From: DASUPK01 sp035456265
GTDB lineage: Bacteria; Actinomycetota; Thermoleophilia; Solirubrobacterales; 70-9
DNA length: 8,980 nt
Assembly (NCBI GenBank): GCA_035456265.1
Contig: DATIDP010000134.1
Location: 1-8,980, forward strand
Reading direction: 5' to 3'
Both the position numbers and the translations under genes were made by a program. Shown one piece after another: positions 1 to 5,889 of the stretch. Under the pieces are notes generated by a model. It made no database searches, had not been told where the DNA came from, and was given only the letters and a program-made list of their open reading frames with translations. Numbering within the stretch: position 1 is the first letter of the stretch; each line of letters starts with the position of its first letter.

Positions 1-204
1 GCCTCGGTGAGGCGCACGGCTGAAAGTGGAACCTGCCAGTCGGACACGGGGCCTCCGATCGCTCCCTAGAACAGACGTCTAAGGGTCCCCACGCACTCGA
101 ATTACGTAAAAACCACCCTTTTTCCGCTGGGTGGCATCGGCTACTGTGTCCGCCGGGCTAGGGGGCCCTGCTGCACTCAAACAACTAAATCGTAGGGGAG
201 AACA
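1..204. other. Non-coding leader upstream of the sugar transferase
   Basis: No gene can be supported here. It holds two 8-bp palindromes with an ACGT core, AGACGTCT (73-80) and TTACGTAA (102-109), 29 bp apart centre to centre. It also holds a hairpin, CCACCC (113-118) pairing with GGGTGG (129-134) across a 10-nt loop. A TANNNT box, TACTGT (142-147), could be a -10 element, but no convincing -35 accompanies it. The stretch is more AT-rich than the coding DNA, as expected for a promoter region. Frame 1 is open from base 1 to a TAG at 67-69, too short to assign. Confidence 0.4.
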
Positions 205-231
205 GTGAAAAGGCGTCATGACCGGGGCCTC

Positions 232-337
232 GGGAGGGCCAAGGTGCTACCGACTTCGCGTTTGATCCATCGCGGGCTCGGGAAAAGTCCGAGCAGGAAT
301 CACAGTGTTGGGCCAGGGAGGGCCAAGGTGCGACCGA
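232..337 (+). repeat. Direct repeat of a Shine-Dalgarno plus GTG module
   Basis: Two 22-nt copies, 232-253 and 316-337, are 84 nt apart and differ at one position (T248 versus G332). Each copy carries GGGAGGG followed by CCAAG and then GTG, so each is a complete ribosome binding site with a start codon (GTG at 244 and at 328). Both GTGs are in the sugar transferase frame, because 84 nt is 28 codons. The second copy lies directly before the first conserved part of the protein and is the better start. Confidence 0.6.
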
Positions 338-1050
338 TCGCTCGCGTGGTGGATTGTCTGATTCTTCTTCTGCTGCTCCCCGTTTTGCTGCCGGTCGGAC
401 TGCTGATTGCGGCGGTCGTCTTCGTCGACTCGCCCGGCTCGGTCTTCTACCGGGCGACGCGGATCGGCCTGAACGGGTCCCCGTTCCAGATGCTCAAGTT
501 CCGGACGATGAAGACCGGCTCCAAGGGCCCCGGCCTCTCCACCTCCTTCGATCCGCGCTTCACTCCGGTCGGTCGCTTCCTCGCCAGATATCGCCTCGAC
601 GAGCTTCCCCAGTTCTGGAACGTCGTCAAGGGCGACATGCGCGTGGTCGGCCCGCGGCCGGAGGATCCCGACTTCGTCCGCCGGCACAAGAAGGAGTACG
701 ACGAGATCCTCAAGGTGGCGCCCGGCATCACCGGCCTCACCCAGCTCGTCCACTTCCTCGACGACCTGGACACCAACAACCCGCTGGCCCACTACGAGAC
801 CATCCTGCCCGGCAAGATCTCGCTCGACGTGCGCTACGTCCAGACGCAGAGCTTCGGCGGCGACCTCGTGATCCTGCTGCGGACGCTGCTGATCCCGTTC
901 CGGCTGATCGCCGACGAGCTCAAGCTCCTGATCGATGCGCAGCGCAGCCACCCCGAGGCGGCCACCCGCTTCGCGGTGGGCGGCACCAGCTTCGTGCTCA
1001 GCATCGTCCTCGTGCTTGCTTTTCTGGCGGGTGGCGGACCGCTCTCTTAG
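328..1050 (+). CDS. Bacterial sugar transferase (monotopic phosphoglycosyl transferase)
   Basis: The protein probably transfers a sugar-1-phosphate from a UDP-sugar to undecaprenyl phosphate at the inner membrane face, the first step of making a lipid-linked glycan for exopolysaccharide or surface glycan. It has 240 residues from GTG 328: an N-terminal hydrophobic segment (about 8-33), the KFRTM motif (57-61), the LDELPQFWNVVKGDM block (90-104) containing the family's catalytic Asp-Glu pair (D91, E92), and VGPRP just after. A second hydrophobic segment lies near the C-terminus (about 215-236), which is less usual. The frame is open from GTG 205, which has GGGGAG 4 nt upstream. I prefer 328 because GGAGGG sits 5 nt before it, the family normally begins just before the first helix, and the extra 41 codons have visibly lower GC at third positions. 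The sugar substrate cannot be read from the sequence. It is probably co-transcribed with the gene 29 nt downstream. Confidence 0.9.
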   Translation: MRPIARVVDCLILLLLLPVLLPVGLLIAAVVFVDSPGSVFYRATRIGLNGSPFQMLKFRTMKTGSKGPGLSTSFDPRFTPVGRFLARYRLDELPQFWNVVKGDMRVVGPRPEDPDFVRRHKKEYDEILKVAPGITGLTQLVHFLDDLDTNNPLAHYETILPGKISLDVRYVQTQSFGGDLVILLRTLLIPFRLIADELKLLIDAQRSHPEAATRFAVGGTSFVLSIVLVLAFLAGGGPLS

Positions 1051-1079
1051 GCCGGCTGGCGGGTTGATCAGGCAGACAG

Positions 1080-1592
1080 ATGCGCATCATCATCAACACC
1101 TTCCGACCCCGCCGGGCCATCGCATTCGTCGTCGCGAGCCTGCTGCTGCTTCCCTCGGCGGCCGCCGCCCAGACCGGGGACCCCTCCATCGGCACCCCGC
1201 AGGCGAACCAGTACGAGATCCCGGTTCAGGCGGGGCGCCACGACGCGGCGCCGCCGAAGGATCGGGGCGGCTCGGGAGGCGGCTCCCTGTACCGCTCCAA
1301 CAACAACTTCGGCTCATCCTCGGTGGTGCCCGGTGACCCGGGTGGCGGCGGAGGGCCTGCCGGTGGTGCGGGTGCCGGCGGTGGCGGCGGTGGGGTCGCG
1401 GCCGGTGCTGCGGGCGCGGGCGCCGCGGGCGCTGCCGGCGTCGCAGCTGCGGCCAACTCGAACGACCAGAACCCACTGGACACCGGCAGCCCGTCGACCG
1501 GCGCCGCGTACACGACGCTGCCGCTGATCATCATCCTCGGAATCGTGATCGGCATCGCCGGCGTCAGGATGCGCCGACGCGCCGAGGTCTGA
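1080..1592 (+). CDS. Secreted Gly/Ala-rich protein with C-terminal membrane anchor
   Basis: I do not recognise a family. The 170-residue product has an N-terminal signal peptide: basic residues RPRR (9-12), a hydrophobic core (about 13-26), and a likely signal peptidase I site after AAAA (27-30). A polar linker follows, then a low-complexity Gly/Ala stretch (about 85-125), and then SPSTG (137-141). The end is a hydrophobic helix (about 147-162) and a basic tail RMRRR (163-167). This is the architecture of a cell-wall sorting signal, motif then helix then positive charges, but with Ser in place of the Leu of LPXTG. The alternative is a plain C-terminal membrane anchor. The upstream AGGCAG (1070-1075) is a weak ribosome site 4 nt from the ATG. 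It lies 29 nt after the sugar transferase, so it is probably in the same operon and may be a surface protein tied to that glycan. No catalytic residues are evident. Confidence 0.75.
   Translation: MRIIINTFRPRRAIAFVVASLLLLPSAAAAQTGDPSIGTPQANQYEIPVQAGRHDAAPPKDRGGSGGGSLYRSNNNFGSSSVVPGDPGGGGGPAGGAGAGGGGGGVAAGAAGAGAAGAAGVAAAANSNDQNPLDTGSPSTGAAYTTLPLIIILGIVIGIAGVRMRRRAEV
1332..1454 (+). repeat. Low-complexity Gly/Ala coding tract
   Basis: This run of GGN and GCN codons encodes residues 85-125 of the secreted protein, first almost pure Gly and then Ala/Gly. There is no exact repeat unit. The Pro/Ala-rich reading frame on the opposite strand here is a by-product of the composition. Confidence 0.6.
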
Positions 1593-1761
1593 GCCGGCCC
1601 GAGAAGCCCGGCGGCGGCTTACCGGCCCAGCTGCTGACCGACGGCCTGCACCGCTGCGGGTATGTCCCGCGCCGTGGTCGATCTTCGACAGCGCCCTCAC
1701 GCCCAGCCCACCCGTATCGCGTCCAAACCGTCGAAAACACTCAACCGACAAACGTCCAGGC

Positions 1762-1796
1762 GACCCGCTCCGGACTAATCAATTTTGGGAGCGGTC
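1762..1796 (+). promoter_or_regulatory. AT-rich hairpin before the glycosidase-like gene
   Basis: CCGCTCC (1765-1771) pairs with GGAGCGG (1788-1794). GA/TC (1762-1763/1795-1796) adds two pairs past a bulged C1764. The 16-nt loop contains TAATCAATTTT, a rare AT-rich spot in this DNA. It may be a -10 region, an operator dyad or a 5' leader hairpin. The rest of 1593-1826 shows only a weak hairpin just after the previous stop (AGCCG 1592-1596 with CGGCT 1615-1619) and no gene. Confidence 0.3.
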
Positions 1797-1826
1797 CGAT
1801 GGTGGCTCACGCGGGAACGACGAGCC

Positions 1827-3038
1827 ATGCACGGACCAGAGACAGCCTCGGTTGGATCGTTCGGCCGGCCGCAGCGCTGGGCGCGGCCGGCCCTCCTCGC
1901 CCTGCTCGGATGCATGGCCGTGCTCACCCTGTGGAGTCCGGCCGGGGCGGGCGCCGCGCTCCCGCCGCAGGGCGTCTACGAGCAGTGCGCCCCGGCCACC
2001 CAGGACTGTGCGCCCCGCCTCAAGGCGATCGCCGATGCCGGCTTCCAGTACGTCCTCAACTACACCGCCTGGTTCGGCAGCGCCGAGCAGGTCCGCGACT
2101 ACGCCGATGAGGCGCAGGCCGTCGGCCTCAAGGTGATCTGGCCGCTCAACGACCACGCCTGGCGCGACGGCACCGACCTGCGCTCCTACTACCGCTACCT
2201 CGGCCCCGACTGCCCCTGCTCCACGAACGCCCAGTTCAAGCAGTGGGCCCTCGGCCTGGTCAAGGACCACCCGGCGACCTGGGGCTTCTACGTCGGCGAT
2301 GAGCTCTCCCCCACCTCTCAGAACATCTCCCAGACCACGGCCCTCGAGCGGGAGGTCAAGTCCATCGCTCCCGGCAAGCCCACTATGTACGTGACCATCC
2401 CGAACGACAACGGTGTGCTCACCACCCAGCTCGCGCCCTTCGCGAGCGTCGCCGACTACGTGGGCGCCGACTACTACCCCATCGGCAAGGCGAACAGCAT
2501 GGACGGGGTCACGGACTACGCCTCGGAGACCCGCCAGATGACCGCCAACGCCGGCAGCAGGCCGATCTTCGTCCTCCAGGCCTTCTCCTGGGACTCGTAC
2601 GACCCGTCGATGGCGGACCGCTTCCCGACGCGCTCCGAGATGCAGCAGATGCGCGACATGGCGATCGGCGCCGGCGACCCCCAGATCCTCCTCTGGTACG
2701 CGTTCAACGACGTGATGCGCTCGTCGAACCCGACCCAGAACTGGGAGAACGTCAAGGCCGCCGCCTTCGCCCCGTACGTGCGGGTCAGCGGCGTCTCACC
2801 GAGGCGATGCGTTAAGAGGCTCAAGGCCAGGGTGTCGGTCAGGGCGAACGCAGCGATTCGCAAGGTGCGCGCCAAGCTCGACGGCCGCGCGGTGCTGAAG
2901 ACCACCCGGGAGCACGCCAGGGTGCCTGCCCCGCGGCTCGCCGGCGGGCGTCACGTGCTGCGGGTCACCGCGGCCGACCGGCAGGGCAAGGTCTCGAAAC
3001 AGTCCCTGCGCTTCCGGATCTGCCCCCGGATGGCGTAG
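1827..3038 (+). CDS. Secreted TIM-barrel glycoside-hydrolase-like protein with C-terminal Ig-like domain
   Basis: From ATG 1827 the protein has 403 residues. A TTG at 1785 would add 14. An N-terminal signal sequence (basic RWARP, then a hydrophobic stretch, cleavage likely near AGAGA) directs export. The body reads as a beta/alpha barrel: GVYEQC start, VLNYTAWF, LKVIWPLND, then WGFYVGDEL, where E159 occupies the usual end-of-strand-4 acid/base position. Next are VGADYYP (212-218), FVLQAFSWD (about 248-256) and LLWYAFND (288-295). The last about 80 residues look like an Ig-type domain bracketed by C328 (RRCV) and C399 (FRICP), probably a disulfide. The substrate is unknown. Its place behind a glycan-initiating transferase suggests trimming or binding of surface polysaccharide. 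Strand 7 has Gln where clan GH-A enzymes have the nucleophile Glu, so it may be a non-classical hydrolase or only a binding protein. The exact GH family is not recognised, and the ribosome site is weak at either start. Confidence 0.7.
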   Translation: MHGPETASVGSFGRPQRWARPALLALLGCMAVLTLWSPAGAGAALPPQGVYEQCAPATQDCAPRLKAIADAGFQYVLNYTAWFGSAEQVRDYADEAQAVGLKVIWPLNDHAWRDGTDLRSYYRYLGPDCPCSTNAQFKQWALGLVKDHPATWGFYVGDELSPTSQNISQTTALEREVKSIAPGKPTMYVTIPNDNGVLTTQLAPFASVADYVGADYYPIGKANSMDGVTDYASETRQMTANAGSRPIFVLQAFSWDSYDPSMADRFPTRSEMQQMRDMAIGAGDPQILLWYAFNDVMRSSNPTQNWENVKAAAFAPYVRVSGVSPRRCVKRLKARVSVRANAAIRKVRAKLDGRAVLKTTREHARVPAPRLAGGRHVLRVTAADRQGKVSKQSLRFRICPRMA

Positions 3039-3068
3039 CCGGTAGCGAGGGCCGTATCACGGCGTCGT

Positions 3069-3094
3069 CCCCGTCGAGGTCTTGCCTGACGGGG
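3069..3094. terminator. Candidate bidirectional terminator between convergent genes
   Basis: CCCCGTC (3069-3075) pairs with GACGGGG (3088-3094). The stem continues inward as AGG (3077-3079) with CCT (3085-3087) past a bulged G3076, closing on the 5-nt loop TCTTG. That is ten base pairs in the 157-nt gap between the glycosidase-like gene and asd, which converge here. There is no T-tract on either side, which is common in GC-rich actinobacteria. Smaller hairpins lie at 3121-3133 (CCTCG/CGAGG) and 3153-3168 (GGCGG/CCGCC), and either could serve asd. Confidence 0.4.
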
Positions 3095-3195
3095 CGGCCG
3101 GCAGCTCGAGTTGCTGAGCACCTCGCGTCGAGGCCGTTCACACCGGTCGCCTGGCGGGCGTAGCCGCCGGCGGGGCGTGCGCAGCTTCGGCGTGG

Positions 3196-4251
3196 CTAGC
3201 TCAGGCTGGCGCCGGCGGGAACCCGGACGAGGTCCCGCTCGTGGAGCAGCTCGGCGACCTGCACGGCGTTGAGGGCCGCGCCCTTGCGGAGGTTGTCGCC
3301 GACCACCCAGAGATTGAGGCAGCGCTCGTGCGAGGGATCGCGGCGAATCCGGCCGACCAGAACCTCGTCGCGGCCGGCCGCCGCGATCGCCAACGGGTAG
3401 ATGCCGTCGCTCGGGTCGTCGAGGACGACCAGGCCGGGCGCGTCCGAGAGCAGCTCGCGGCAATCCTCGGGCGAGAGATCGCGCTCGGTCTGCACGTTCA
3501 CCGACTCGGAGTGGCCGGTCACGACCGGGACCCGAGCGCAGGTCGCCGAGATCCCGACCGCCTCGGAGAGGCCGAGGATCTTGCGCGTCTCGGCCATCAC
3601 CTTGCGCTCCTCGGTGGTGTAGTCGTCGCCGTCCTTGAAGTTCTCGACCTGCGGCAGGACGTTGAAGGCGACCTGGTGCGGATAGACCTCCGCCTTGACC
3701 TCCTTGCCGTCGAGCACCGCCGCGGCCTGTTCGCGCAGCTCCCTGATCGCCTCACGGCCGGTCCCGGAGACCGACTGGTAGGTGGAGACGATCAGTCGCT
3801 CGATGCCGGCGGCGTCGAGGATCGGCTTGAGCGCCACCATCAGCTCCATCGTCGTGCAGTTCGGGTTGGCGACCAGGCCGTTGTGGCCAGCGACCGCGTC
3901 GTCGTTCACCTGGGCGACGACCAGCGGAACGTCCTCGTGCATGCGCCAGTAGCTGGTGTTGTCGACCACCACCGCTCCGGCCTCGATCCATTTCGGCGCC
4001 CACTCGGCGCTGATCTTGCCTCCGGCCGAGGAGAGGATCAGGTCGAGCCCCTGGATCGACTCGTCGGTCTGCACCCGGACCTCGAGCTCGGAGCCGGCGA
4101 ACTTCACCTTGCTGCCCGCCGAGCGAGCCGAGGCGAGCGGGCGCACCTCGGCAACCGGGAACGCGCGCTCCGCGAGGACCTCGAGGATCGTGGCGCCGAC
4201 GGCGCCGGTCGCGCCGACCACCCCGACGCGGTATTCCCCGTTCGCGGCCAT
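3196..4251 (-). CDS. asd: Aspartate-semialdehyde dehydrogenase
   Basis: This cytosolic enzyme reduces L-aspartyl-4-phosphate to L-aspartate-4-semialdehyde with NADPH, the second step of the pathway to lysine, meso-diaminopimelate, threonine and methionine. Numbered from ATG 4251 (351 residues, near the usual 340): the NADP-binding loop GATGAVG (13-19), the catalytic cysteine C132 in NPNCTT, Q159 in YQSVSGTG, and the catalytic histidine H247 in GHSES. The conserved C-terminal GDNLRKGAALNA block lies near 318-329. A GTG at 4257 is in frame 6 nt further upstream. I prefer the ATG because a TACTCT box lies exactly 6 nt before it and no Shine-Dalgarno is present for either start. It lies 59 nt after the lysC stop on the same strand, so it may be read from the lysC promoter, its own, or both. 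Confidence 0.96.
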   Translation of the reverse strand: MAANGEYRVGVVGATGAVGATILEVLAERAFPVAEVRPLASARSAGSKVKFAGSELEVRVQTDESIQGLDLILSSAGGKISAEWAPKWIEAGAVVVDNTSYWRMHEDVPLVVAQVNDDAVAGHNGLVANPNCTTMELMVALKPILDAAGIERLIVSTYQSVSGTGREAIRELREQAAAVLDGKEVKAEVYPHQVAFNVLPQVENFKDGDDYTTEERKVMAETRKILGLSEAVGISATCARVPVVTGHSESVNVQTERDLSPEDCRELLSDAPGLVVLDDPSDGIYPLAIAAAGRDEVLVGRIRRDPSHERCLNLWVVGDNLRKGAALNAVQVAELLHERDLVRVPAGASLS

Positions 4252-4257
4252 GCCCAC

Positions 4258-4263
4258 AGAGTA
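4258..4263 (-). promoter_or_regulatory. Candidate -10 box for a leaderless asd transcript
   Basis: On the - strand TACTCT is followed by 6 nt and then the asd ATG at 4251, placing the transcription start at or next to the first base of the start codon. No clear -35 is seen. Between lysC and asd there is also a small dyad over the lysC stop (CGGGCT/AGCCCG, 4306-4318). This supports a second promoter inside the lysC-asd gap but does not prove it. Confidence 0.35.
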
Positions 4264-4310
4264 CGGGGCGGACGCCCGTGGCCTGCTAGGCGCTGCTCAG
4301 ACGACCGGGC

Positions 4311-4841
4311 TCAGCCCGAGACGGTCGGGCGGTGCTCCTCGCCGGTCGGGTCCTCCTCCTGGATCGCGCCCTCGCCCAGCTCGAAGGCCGAGTGCAGTGC
4401 CCTGACCGCCTCGGGGACGTGATCCGATCGGATCACGCAGGAGATCTTGATCGGCGAGGTGGAGATCATCTCGATGTTGATCTTGTTCTCGCCGAGGACC
4501 CGGAAGACCTTGGCGGCGACACCGGGGTGACTGCGCATCCCGGCGCCGACGATCGAGACCTTGCCCATCGCCTCGTCCTGTTCGATCCCGATCTCGGAGT
4601 CCTCGATCCGGATCACCTCCACGGCCTTCTCGAGGTCGTCGGCCTCGACAGTGAAGGAGAGGTCCGCCCCACCGTCGTGAGAGACCGGCTCGTTCTGAAT
4701 GATCATGTCGACGTTGATGTTGGCGTCGGCGAGCGCGCCGAAGATGCGGCCGGCGACGCCGGGCTCATCGGGCACGCCGGTCAGGGTGACCCGCGCCTCG
4801 TCGGTCGAGTGGGTGACGGCTGTGACGAGTGGTCGTTCCAA
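4311..4841 (-). CDS. Possible internal start: aspartate kinase beta (regulatory) subunit
   Basis: Inside lysC, in the same frame, a TTG codon (Leu254 of the long form) is preceded by GGAG 9 nt and AGGAG 3 nt upstream. Starting there gives a 176-residue protein made only of the two ACT domains. In Corynebacterium glutamicum an alpha2beta2 enzyme is made from overlapping reading frames, and its beta subunit begins at the equivalent place: its start MEEAVLTGV aligns, from memory, with LERPLVTAV here. TTG is a rare leucine codon in this DNA, which fits a role as a start. The AGGAG spacing is short, so this remains a proposal. Confidence 0.4.
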   Translation of the reverse strand: MERPLVTAVTHSTDEARVTLTGVPDEPGVAGRIFGALADANINVDMIIQNEPVSHDGGADLSFTVEADDLEKAVEVIRIEDSEIGIEQDEAMGKVSIVGAGMRSHPGVAAKVFRVLGENKINIEMISTSPIKISCVIRSDHVPEAVRALHSAFELGEGAIQEEDPTGEEHRPTVSG

Positions 4842-5600
4842 GGTCTCCTGCTCCGAGACGACGAGGGTACCTGGGGCCTCGCCGGCCGAGCTTCGGCAGT
4901 GGATTCGCACCCCGTGGTTCCGCGCGTACTCGACCGAGCGCAGCTGCAGCACCTTGGCACCGGACGAGGCCATCTCCAGCATCTCCTCGTAGGAGACGAC
5001 CGGGAGCTTGCGTGCGTTCGGGACGATCCGCGGGTCGGCGGTGACGACCCCGGCGCCGTCGGTGTAGATCTCGCAGACCTCGCCGCCCAGGGCGGCGGCG
5101 AGGGCGACCGCCGTCGTGTCGGAGCCGCCGCGACCGAGCGTGGTCACGTCGCGGCTGTCGGTCGAGACGCCCTGGAAGCCGGCGACCAGCACGATCGAGT
5201 CCTCCTCCAGCGCCGAGCGGATGCGGTCGGCGCGCACGTCGATGATCCGCGCCTTGGTGTGGGAGGAGTCGGTGACGATCCCCGCCTGCGATCCGGTCAG
5301 CGAGATGGCCCGGTGACCGAGATCGTTGATCGCCATCGCGCAGAGCGCGCAGGACTCCCGCTCGCCGATCGAGAGCAGCATGTCCATCTCGCGGGGATCG
5401 GGGCGGGGCGAGATCTCGCGCGCCGCCTCGAGCAGCCGGTCGGTGGTCTTGCCGCGCGCGGAGAGCACCGCAACGACGTCGTGACCCGCCTCCCGTGCGG
5501 CCACGATCCGCCTGGCGGCGCGCTTGAGCTCCTCGGTGCCGGACACCGAGGTGCCGCCGAACTTCATCACCACGATTCCGTTCGCCTCTGTCAGCGACAT
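4311..5600 (-). CDS. lysC: Aspartate kinase (alpha subunit / full length)
   Basis: The enzyme phosphorylates L-aspartate with ATP to give L-aspartyl-4-phosphate, the committed step of the aspartate family. The 429 residues match the roughly 420-residue class with two C-terminal ACT domains. Visible motifs are KFGGTSV (13-19), the TTLGRGGSDTTA substrate/nucleotide block (153-164), YTDGAGVVTADPR (179-191) and SVEYARNHGV (222-231). The usual TDVDG is TDGAG here; the first Asp is kept. The regulatory half has ACT-type segments starting near 271 (VTLTGVPDEPG) and 348 (VSIVGAGMRSHPG). Feedback control by lysine and/or threonine is expected from the family and is not shown here. The ATG at 5600 has no Shine-Dalgarno but has TATCCT 8 nt upstream, so translation is probably leaderless. 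asd follows downstream. An internal start for a separate beta subunit is plausible and is listed separately. Confidence 0.96.
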   Translation of the reverse strand: MSLTEANGIVVMKFGGTSVSGTEELKRAARRIVAAREAGHDVVAVLSARGKTTDRLLEAAREISPRPDPREMDMLLSIGERESCALCAMAINDLGHRAISLTGSQAGIVTDSSHTKARIIDVRADRIRSALEEDSIVLVAGFQGVSTDSRDVTTLGRGGSDTTAVALAAALGGEVCEIYTDGAGVVTADPRIVPNARKLPVVSYEEMLEMASSGAKVLQLRSVEYARNHGVRIHCRSSAGEAPGTLVVSEQETLERPLVTAVTHSTDEARVTLTGVPDEPGVAGRIFGALADANINVDMIIQNEPVSHDGGADLSFTVEADDLEKAVEVIRIEDSEIGIEQDEAMGKVSIVGAGMRSHPGVAAKVFRVLGENKINIEMISTSPIKISCVIRSDHVPEAVRALHSAFELGEGAIQEEDPTGEEHRPTVSG

Positions 5601-5608
5601 GACGGCTC

Positions 5609-5614
5609 AGGATA
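5609..5614 (-). promoter_or_regulatory. Candidate -10 box for a leaderless lysC transcript
   Basis: On the - strand TATCCT is followed by 8 nt and then the lysC ATG at 5600. The same hexamer with the same 8-nt spacing precedes the GTG of the DUF6458-like gene (8642-8656). No consensus -35 is visible. The -35 region would fall inside the permease remnant on the other strand, so the promoter may have been formed at the edge of a deletion. Confidence 0.4.
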
Positions 5615-5619
5615 AGTGA

Positions 5620-5837
5620 GCCTTACTGCCGGGCTGGCTGCAGGAGATCGGCCGGATCTTCCCGCTCTACCACCTCACCCAGGGACTCCAGCTCTCGGTC
5701 TCCGGAGCCCGCGGCGGCATCGGCCTCGACGCCGGTAACCTCGCCTCGCTCGTGCTCTGGGGCATCGCCGGTATCGCGATCGCCTCGCGACGCTTCCTAT
5801 GGGAGCCCCAGGACCGCACCGCCGGCCCTGAGCAGCG
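5620..5837 (+). pseudogene. Truncated remnant of an ABC-2 type transporter permease (C-terminal end)
   Basis: In the frame beginning at 5620, just after a TGA at 5617-5619, the translation starts ALLPGWLQEIGRIFPLYHLTQ. It continues through LSVSGARGG to a hydrophobic segment, LASLVLWGIAGIAIA, and ends with RRFLWEPQD. This is the typical end of ABC-2 family permeases: LPxWL, a 'PLYH' loop, the last transmembrane helix and an RRFxWEP tail. No ATG, GTG or TTG start precedes the conserved part, and about three quarters of a normal permease, along with its ATPase gene, is missing. The frame has no stop where the permease should end and runs on into padR. PadR regulators often sit beside ABC exporters, so this is probably a leftover of a once complete ABC-padR locus. 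The left breakpoint lies within about 10 nt of the lysC -10 box. Confidence 0.7.
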
Positions 5838-5860
5838 GTGTGATCAGGGTCACAGACCTG

Positions 5861-5881
5861 GATATATCGGATTGATATATC
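5861..5881 (+). promoter_or_regulatory. Double-palindrome operator and -10 region of padR
   Basis: Two copies of the 8-bp palindrome GATATATC (5861-5868 and 5874-5881) are separated by GGATT, with centres 13 bp apart. They are conspicuously AT-rich in GC-rich DNA. The second copy contains TATATC ending 8 nt before the padR GTG, a good position for a -10 element of a leaderless transcript. PadR-family repressors commonly bind AT-rich dyads at their own promoters, so this is probably the autorepression site controlling padR and the exporter. An imperfect dyad, GGTC-ACA-GACC (5848-5858), lies just upstream in the -35 area. Confidence 0.6.
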
Positions 5882-5889
5882 TGTGGTCA

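Noticed and set aside
1..69. Open frame ending in TAG at 67-69, possible tail of an upstream gene
   Set aside because: Only 22 codons, third positions less G/C-rich than the real genes, and no recognisable motif. It cannot be told from chance.
1332..1454. Gly/Ala tract as a tandem repeat or CRISPR-like array
   Set aside because: No exact repeating unit or spacer structure. It is low-complexity coding sequence.
1895..1910. Lipobox-like ALLGC in the signal sequence of the glycosidase-like protein
   Set aside because: A long hydrophobic run continues after the Cys, and a standard signal peptidase I site follows at AGAGA.
3241..4422. Long + strand open frame of 393 codons across asd
   Set aside because: It is the antisense of asd, whose motifs and catalytic residues are intact. 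The translation is Arg/Asp/Leu-rich without domain features.
4332..5615. Long + strand open frame of 427 codons across lysC
   Set aside because: Antisense shadow of the clear aspartate kinase. Long antisense frames are expected in GC-rich DNA.
5752..5889. GTG 5752 as the start of a longer PadR protein
   Set aside because: The added 46 residues are the last helix and tail of an ABC-2 permease plus spacer DNA containing the operator-like palindromes. The family start fits GTG 5890.
5601..5889. Lysine riboswitch upstream of lysC
   Set aside because: The interval is occupied by permease remnant and the padR promoter. The lysC -10 box is 8 nt from its ATG, leaving no room for a leader RNA.
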